Assembly: GCF_010389155.1 (NCBI RefSeq)
Contig: NC_057761.1
Location: 59,270,587 to 59,334,586, forward strand
Length of the DNA: 64,000 bases
Direction of reading: 5' to 3'
DNA from: Erigeron canadensis
Taxonomy: Eukaryota > Streptophyta > Magnoliopsida > Asterales > Asteraceae
In this document: positions 57,601 to 64,000 of the stretch, piece by piece
How positions within the stretch are numbered: the stretch's first letter is position 1
Layout of the letters: each line of letters starts with the position of its first letter
Made by a program: the position numbers and the translations under genes
Notes under the pieces: generated by a model
What the model was told of the DNA's origin: nothing
What the model saw: the letters and a program-made list of their open reading frames with translations, nothing else
Databases searched by the model: none

Positions 57601-60213
57601 TCAATATCTTTCCGATTGATAACTTGTACAGCTCTACTATTTGATTTGTAGTAGAGGTGGCAATTTCGACCCAGACCCTTTTATGTACACACATGTGTTA
57701 TTTCGGGTATGCTGTCTCTAACAGGTCAAATTAATAGTATGCTTATAAAGGTACTGGTCAAATGGAGTGAGTGGGTCAAAGGCGACCAGAGGGCATTGAT
57801 AATATATAAAACCTCCTTAATCATTTCATTAGGAGATAAAAGGATATTATTGAGGTATATATCTTTTCAATAATTCATAATAAGTGGAAAATTTTCGGAC
57901 AAACTGTATTCAGAGTCCTAAAAGTTTACCTGTTTTGATGTTTACTCAACCCACTTGGTTTGCCATCCTAAACTGTAGCTTTTGGTTTTATAGCAATCAT
58001 ATTAGCTTCTTATTAGTTACTATCACAAATGTATTTTCTACATGGATTTTTCGATTCAGTATTGTTTTATTTCTTTCTCAGTGGATTCTTCAAAATTTTG
58101 GAGGCTGGGAAGCTGAACTTGCTTACTGTAATGAACTCCTGGAAGATGATATTTTCAACAATTCGGCTTGGAATCAGGTATAGATCAATTTTCTTAACGT
58201 AAAATCTGTATTCTATATGCATGCAATCTGCTCATATGGATATTTTTCGTTAGTCTCTGTTAGTATGACTTTTTGTAAGTAAATCAACTCAGAGTTAGGC
58301 TGGTTTGGATTTGCATATTCTTTGAGCTAACTTAATTTAATAGAGATAAGAATATCTACATTTTTTTAAATTCTTCTATTGATTATATGATAAAAACAAA
58401 CAGAATAACAGCAATTCTAGATCAATCACACAAGTAATTCATGACAAATACCAATTAAAGTTGGCTGTTACGATTAATTGATAAGCTGGATTAAAGCTCC
58501 AGTAGCTCCCTAAGGTCCTTAGAACAATAATAATAAACTCAATACCTAAAAACGATGGCTAAGGCCTTATTTAACCAAACCAGGTTTCACCCTAACTTGG
58601 TGTACAAGTAATTCCTAGTATCAGTTAATTGTTTAATTGAACATTCAACCCCCCTTCACTTCTGCGTCTTTTTCCTTCGGCTGTAGACTTGACAGACCAG
58701 ATTCCTTGACTTTGGCCCATTCGGCCCATTCTGCTCATTAAGCCCATTCTGTCCATTCAGCCCATGCTTCGTATCATTATATCTTATCTTTGACGGGTCA
58801 AACGTGTGAACCCAAAGTTTAGCTTTAAAGGAATGGTGTCAAAAGTCATCCGAAGTGCATATTTAACGCATAAAACCTCTGATATAATTATACTAAAAAA
58901 CATACAGTCTTATAATTAGAGCATGTATTGTTTTTGCAATCATATCTGGACTAATTATTCATTAAGAGCGTAAGTGTTTGAGCTCACCCAACCCGATCCA
59001 ACCTAACCCATTTCAACATGCATCAAAGATTACCTAGTTTTGACTACTTGCTCTACCCGCCTACCAGCCCATATATTCTCAAGTATCATTGCCTAATGTT
59101 CTAAAAGACTAAAACAGCTGTAGCGGTTCAACATTTATTTTGTATGTTTCATCTTTTTTTTCTTCTATAATGCCAGTTGCCAAGCCTTATTGCCTATTTG
59201 TGTGATCCTGTTTATCATTCAATTTAGTTTTTCTTTTTTCATGTGTAAATCCCATGGTGTTTCAAAAGTGGTTGTCCTTAAGTCACGTATCAAAATGTTG
59301 GTAAAAAGTTTATTACAATTGGCTCACTATAAAAACCTTCTTGAAGTTTCTTTTACGCAATGGCAAAGCTGGACATGATAGCCCACACATAGATTGAAAT
59401 TTACATAAATAGATGTATAGATCTATGCATATGCAGTAGATGTGTAGTAAGATCTTTTTATCACATATTGGGCAATAGTTGATTAAAATCCACTTGCAAC
59501 AGCGGCGCATGTGCTGTACATATATTTGTTTGCTTCAAAAATACACACAACCATGTGCTGTTTGCATTATTTTGTTTTGGTGGATCACCAACAATCCAAT
59601 TTGACATGTGGTAAACTTGTGGTGGTTTCGTTCTTTCTAAGCTAAAAACACAGGATGTTCGGATTCACGTTTAGGAAATGATTATTTCATATTTTTTTTT
59701 TGGACAACCAAGTTTTTATGGATAAAAACAATTGTCGTTACTCATTGTGTGCAGAGATATTTTGTCATAACCAGACACCCGGGATTAGGAGGCATAGAGG
59801 CTAACAGAGATTCAGAAGTTAATTACACCATGAAAGCCATTTTAACCAGACCAGATAACGAAAGCCCATGGAGATACCTTCGGGGCCTTTACAAAAATGA
59901 TATGCAGTCGTTAGTAACGAATCCCCAAATCTCGACACTTTGCCTGAACGTCTTGATATCCAAAGTCAACCCCGTGTTTGCTCTTAGCTTGCTGTTGGAT
60001 CTTATCTCCCATGGTTTTGAACCAAACCAAGATCTTAAACATGCCATAGAAGCTCTGGTTCCTGGGTCAAACGTTCAAGAGTCAGATATTTTACTAACAG
60101 TTTGTTCGGTTTTAGAGATTATCGACCCAATGAGGGCAAATTATTGGAGGTGGAGAAAAAGTAGTCTTCATTCTCAAGTTGCAGAGGGTGTTAGAAGCCT
60201 TCATATCCATTGA
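54631..60213 (+). CDS. FTA: protein farnesyltransferase/geranylgeranyltransferase I alpha subunit, 339 aa
   Basis: Five exons: 54,631-54,864; 57,089-57,198; 57,400-57,520; 58,082-58,177; 59,755-60,213. All GT..AG, phases consistent, 1,020 nt. The alpha subunit is shared by farnesyl- and geranylgeranyl-transferase I, which attach prenyl groups to CaaX proteins in the cytosol. Its PPTA (tetratricopeptide-like) helical pairs are visible in order: [12 protein letters not shown] (about 79), [16 protein letters not shown] (about 110), [18 protein letters not shown] (about 148), NNSAWNQRYFVI (about 181), [11 protein letters not shown] and [11 protein letters not shown]. Length is close to the roughly 326-340 residues usual in plants. 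The start gives the family-typical acidic leader before [20 protein letters not shown]. Intron 1 is 2.2 kb and repeat-filled; intron 4 is 1.6 kb. Confidence 0.96.
54940..55830. repeat. six degenerate ~150-bp tandem repeats in FTA intron 1
   Basis: AAGTTTGGATCTTTG or variants recur near 55,004, 55,167, 55,317, 55,468, 55,624 and 55,758 (spacings 163, 150, 151, 156 and 134). Each is followed by AATGGGTGAT-type and ATGGTTT-type phrases and a GTGAAATTAG-type phrase. Copies are strongly diverged, so the array is old. Confidence 0.85.
56068..56340. mobile_element. foldback repeat in FTA intron 1
   Basis: CTTACATTCTAACATAGGCCTAC on the left mirrors GTAGGTCTATGTTAGAATGTAAG on the right, with further inverted matches around TCCCTCTCAAGC / CAGAGGGGAGTG. 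No coding capacity. Probably a MITE or retroelement relic. Confidence 0.5.
58705..58770. repeat. short GCCCATTC(T/G) repeat in FTA intron 4
   Basis: GGCCCATTCGGCCCATTCTG continues as CTCATTAAGCCCATTCTGTC and CATTCAGCCCATGC, four to five units of about 9-12 bp. Non-coding. Confidence 0.7.
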
Positions 60214-60810
60214 AGCACATATTGTGTTTTGTCTTTTCGGTTTTTTTCTTTTTCTTTTCGCGTCAAGTTAACAAGTTGTGTCTTATACTTGATGTAAACC
60301 ATTTGATACACAAAGGTAAATTGTGTTTGTCTGTCTTTATTGTAATGTAAACCCTATTTATTATTTATAATGATCTAAATGAATAATATATGTATTCTTC
60401 TTGAAACTAGTTTGTGTTGAATAGAAAAGCAAGGTTTAGTTGGCTAAATAGATAAGATTATTCTCTTGTATTATAGAAGAGTAAATGCTATGTTGAATAT
60501 TTTTCAAAATTCATACTTTCTGATAAACCCGAACCATCTTATATATGAGAATCTGTATTCGAAACAACTGAAAATCCAATTTGCAACTGGAAAATGATGT
60601 CAAAATAAAATATGTAAATGTTCTACTCACGTTTTCTTTTATGATATTAAAAAAAAAATTAGAGAAGTATAAAAGACGTAATTGAATGTTACATCTTGAC
60701 ATTGATATGTTCTAACAACGTAATTGTTTGCATACAAATATATGATATTTAACAGAAAAGAATAAAATATAGGAAAAAGAATATGTGTGTGTATGTAATT
60801 TGTCTTTCGC
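60214..60810. other. 3' flank of FTA, AT-rich spacer
   Basis: The FTA 3' UTR is likely in the first 170 bp (T-rich, with AATGTAAACC and AATAATATA runs). Beyond that no gene or bounded element was seen. Confidence 0.45.
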
Positions 60811-61047
60811 TACTATTGTAAAAAAGAAACTTTGTTTTGGTTCATTGTATGTAAGTTTGTCTCAAAACTGAACGAATTGTGTAAGAAATCGACCGGATAC
60901 TAACGTGGCATCATCAAACATCTGATACGTGGCTCAATAAGAGACCATCACATCATCATTTAACAGATTATTTACACGATTCGTTTCATTTAAAAAGTTA
61001 CTTACATATAATGAACCAAAACAAATTTTTTTTCCTACAATAGTTGC
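60811..61047. mobile_element. MITE with ~50-bp inverted ends
   Basis: ACTATTGTA, a spacer, then TTTGTTTTGGTTCATTGTAT and GTAAGT on the left mirror ACTTACATATAATGAACCAA, AACAAATTT and TACAATAGT on the right. 237 bp or so, non-coding. No unambiguous target duplication. Confidence 0.6.
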
Positions 61048-61202
61048 TAGTTACATACATTCTGTATTCTTTTAAAAAAAAAAAAAATTTACAGCTTCAA
61101 TCCTATAAACTCTTTTACGTCTATAACGGAGTCCGAATAGAGCCCACTTCCTTTTTCTCGCCATCCATGTCCATGGACTTCGTGCTGTTAACTTTTATAT
61201 AT

Positions 61203-61470
61203 TTCTTGCTACTTGTCCAACTTGATTTTTATATTTGTCTCGTTTTTATCTTGCAAGTATAACACGTAAGTTTTTGCTAAACATTTTCATAATTACAATT
61301 TTTAATTTGGTAGTTTCTCAAAGAAATTTTGTTTCTTCTTGCTACTTGTACTCGAATACTAGTCCAACTTGATTATTAAATTTGTCTCATTTGATCTTGC
61401 AAAGTATAACACGCAAGTGTTGCTGTACATTTTCATTTTTACAATTTTTAATTTGGAAGTTTCTTAGAAG
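61203..61470. repeat. tandem duplication (2 x ~130 bp)
   Basis: TTCTTGCTACTTGT...CCAACTTGAT...TTGCAAGTATAACACG...TTTTTAATTTGG(T/A)AGTTTCT occurs at 61,203-61,325 and again at 61,336-61,470, with small indels. Non-coding, between the convergent FTA and DUF1685 genes. Confidence 0.85.
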
Positions 61471-61858
61471 AAAACCTTGAAACAAGATTTATGATATACT
61501 GTAGTACCAAGACATTAAAAGATCAAGAAGATATATGAATTTTATTTATTTATTAAACTACATACAAATGAAATCACCATGATGATACAAACTATCAATT
61601 TTGCTTTGTCAAAACTCATTAGAGAATCAGAACCAGAATCAGATCAAATGTTGTTCACCCTCATTCTGTCTTTAAAAATTCGCAACCCCTCATCGATGAA
61701 AATCGAGTCGATTATCCATCTCCAGATCAAGAATTCAAAACTATCATTAAGCCAAAATTCACAATCACCTTTCCTCCCTTGATTTCCACCAACATATCTC
61801 CTCCAACATTGGCGAAATTACGCCTCAAATATAGGTGCATTATATATGAACACATTTG

Positions 61859-62754
61859 TTAATTGCATAATCTAACTGTACAAGCTACTGCTTGTGCCCA
61901 ATACTTTAGCCTTGCTTTCACTTCCTCAGGATGATCACCTACACAGATTAATTTCAATTAAAATTTAGACCCACATTACATTTTCCATCATATACATATA
62001 TCATATGCAACAATACTTCAATTTTGGTTGAAACATAGTTGTATAAATTGGTTACCTATCAACTTAGATGCATTAAATTTTTTTTAATGAAATATGGTAG
62101 CAATAACAAGTCATTAACCCACTTAAATAAAAGCACCATTTAACCAAATAATATACCACTTCACAAAATATAGGGGTGTTTGGCCATGTGTTTTAGATCT
62201 CAATAATTCCATAAATCTCAAATCCAAACACCATTTCATAATTACATCAAAATTCAGGAAAAATAAATAACCAAAAAACACTCACCAGGACTAGAGATCT
62301 TCCAATTAGCAATAGGAGCTGAGGGCGGCGACGCCGTCTCACTAACCACCTCCGGCGCCGGCGAAGAAGTTTCCGGCGACTTATGTTGGTCATCAAGAAA
62401 CTTTTGGCTCATGGAATAACACAATTCAAGGGCAGGCAAAGTATTACAAAGCTCAGGGATTTCATCATAACTAAACCCAAATCCTAAATCAAAACAGCCT
62501 TTTAATTCATCAAGATCTTCGTCTGTTAAGCTTTTAGACCTCAAAAGATCATCTTCAACATACCCTTCAAGAAAGACTTGATTTTTCTTCTTTTTTAATG
62601 AATTTTTTGACCAAGAATCTTGGTTCTTGAAATACCCAGATCGGTTTTCTTGTTCATTTGATGTTTGGTTTGAGAATTCAAGATCTGGGTATTGTTCTTC
62701 TTGAAAGATTCTTGAGGAAATTGATGACATTGATTCGTATGAAAGACTTCCCAT
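61859..62754 (-). CDS. DUF1685 family protein, 182 aa
   Basis: Two exons, 62,286-62,754 and 61,859-61,938, joined GT..AG in phase 1 (549 nt). The N-terminus is Ser-rich. The conserved block is SLTDEDLDELKGCFDLGFGF ... LCNTLPALELCYSMSQKF (about residues 75-115). A Pro/Ser linker follows, and exon 2 gives the family end GDHPEEVKARLKYWAQAVAC. This is the DUF1685 layout, found only in plants and of unknown molecular function. The 347-bp intron carries a small GGGTGTTTGGCC / CCAAACACC foldback at about 62,172-62,233. Confidence 0.9.
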
Positions 62755-63586
62755 TTTGTTTTTGTTGTTTTCTGTATGTTTGGTTTTTGGGTTTTGTGAA
62801 AAGTGATTATGTGAGAGGAGAGAGCGCGTTTTTAAAGACTGGAGGAGCCTGTTCCAATCAAAAACAATTTTTTTTATATATATATTTTTAAAAAATTATT
62901 CGTAATACTTTAGAAATCAAATTTCAATCAATTAGAGTATAAAAATAAAATAAGAAAATGACAAATCTTCTTAACAAAATAGTCTAATTATTTTTTTAAT
63001 TATTTGATCATGACATGTGTATTAATCCATGGAAAAAATTAAGAAAGAAGATAAATGGATAACACATATCATTTAAGACTATTTAAAAAATATTACTAAT
63101 CTATTTTCTAAAAAGTTTTATGATTTTCAAATAAAAGAATGATAAAACTTAATTTAAATATATAAAAAGTATATTCAGGTCAAATTAAAACTAATATAAT
63201 TACTTTTATCAACATAAAAGAGTTCAGACATAAAAATAAATTGTGTAAACAATTATATTTGTTTTTTCTTTCCTAAAAAAAAAGAATTTTTTTTAAAACA
63301 AAAAATAATAATAATAATAATTTAAATTTAATTGTATTTTGTTAAAAGGAAAAAGAAACAAGATTACTAATTTTCTGTATTATTAGTAGTTAAATTTAAG
63401 ATGTCACCGTGACACGGTTCACTAATTGAACTTGATATTTCTTTTGTACTAGTATATATTATATATACGAGTAAAGTAATTTTTCATTAAAATTTTCAAA
63501 CAATCAAAGAAGATAGTACCAATTCTCTGTATTATACATAGTTTTAGTGTATAACTATGAAATAATCCTATGTCTTTTTTATATTA
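62755..63586. other. upstream region of the DUF1685 gene, AT-rich
   Basis: The first 120 bp should hold the 5' UTR and core promoter (minus strand). The rest is extremely AT-rich with A- and T-tracts and no recognised gene. Confidence 0.45.
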
Positions 63587-63986
63587 CTAGCATGGTACTC
63601 GTGCATTGCAGCGGAAATATCATTAACCGGATGCAAATTAAAGAAAAAGAGAGATATTAAGATAGAATTACGTGTGTATGAATGAATACGAATGAAAATG
63701 AGAGACTTTTAAAAATTCGTCGAAAATACATATATCGAATGACCTATCTAATGAAAGAGCATGAAATTTTAAGAATAGTCATATAATTTTTATAATTTAT
63801 TGATGTACGGTTTTTGAGATAAAAGATTCTGAATGAATAAAATGATTTATGGAGGAGAGAAAAAAAAATTAGTGATTTAGATTTAAAGAGAAATATGAAA
63901 ATGAGTTGTTGAAAAGTTAAAAGTTAAAAAGATTTAGCGGGAATAAATATTTTATAATGTAATATAGATAAAGATAAAGATATAGA
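63587..63986 (-). mobile_element. 400-bp Helitron remnant (minus strand)
   Basis: Read on the minus strand it starts A|TCTATATC (63,986) and ends CTAG|T (63,590-63,587), preceded by CCGCTGCAATGCACGAGTACC, the GC-rich tail typical of short plant Helitrons in this window. No coding capacity. Confidence 0.55.
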
Positions 63987-64000
63987 TATGTAATTTTTAT

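Noticed and set aside
58705..58770. short regular repeat considered as a CRISPR-like or satellite array
   Set aside because: The units are only 9-12 bp without spacers, inside a plant intron; a simple degenerate repeat explains it.

Overview
The window is nuclear DNA of a flowering plant, most likely a eudicot. It is strongly AT-rich, with five intron-containing genes that have canonical GT..AG junctions, plant-type gene families (TraB-like/VARLMGL-DUF4378/INO80D-like/DUF1685 proteins, a Cys-type glutathione peroxidase, the protein prenyltransferase alpha subunit) and a typical plant transposon load. Some repeats (the reverse-transcriptase fragment and LTRs opening with TGTAACA) remind me of Asteraceae genomes, but the family cannot be fixed from the sequence alone.

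Layout: 0-9.3 kb is repeat territory: an LTR remnant (about 3.6-5.07 kb), a LINE-type reverse-transcriptase fragment (5.07-5.68 kb), a foldback MITE and a 2.5-kb solo LTR with a perfect 5-bp target duplication (6,692-9,206). From 9.3 to 21.1 kb lie four F-box gene copies, all on the minus strand and all damaged, mixed with a 1.4-kb Helitron full of internal repeats (12,022-13,428) and a 1.1-kb long inverted repeat (13,870-14,978). 22-32 kb holds two intact genes: a single-exon 639-residue protein with a TraB-like motif (22,999-24,918) and a five-exon VARLMGL/DUF4378 protein (27,189-32,049, minus). 34.7-36.7 kb holds an INO80D-like zinc-finger gene (minus). 37.7-45.0 kb is a mosaic: two 730-bp inverted repeats enclose an F-box pseudogene that is split by a solo LTR. 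45.5-48.4 kb is a glutathione peroxidase gene whose 3' end has been copied about 2.9 kb downstream, next to another F-box relic. 54.6-60.2 kb is the farnesyl/geranylgeranyl transferase alpha-subunit gene, with a repeat-filled first intron. 61.9-62.8 kb is a DUF1685 gene (minus), followed by a minus-strand Helitron at the window end.

The intact genes are unrelated housekeeping or regulatory genes (redox defence, prenylation, chromatin, cytoskeleton-type DUF4378). Nothing suggests that they work as a cluster. The common thread is an F-box family: six copies or fragments, each broken by a different lesion (14-bp deletion, 4-bp duplication, stops, transposon insertions, truncation). I found no CRISPR, bacterial-type operon, rRNA or tRNA gene, and no convincing new system. 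The most unusual items are the long inverted repeats, the paired-palindrome arrays inside two different LTRs, and the F-box gene whose solo-LTR insertion is still perfectly delimited.
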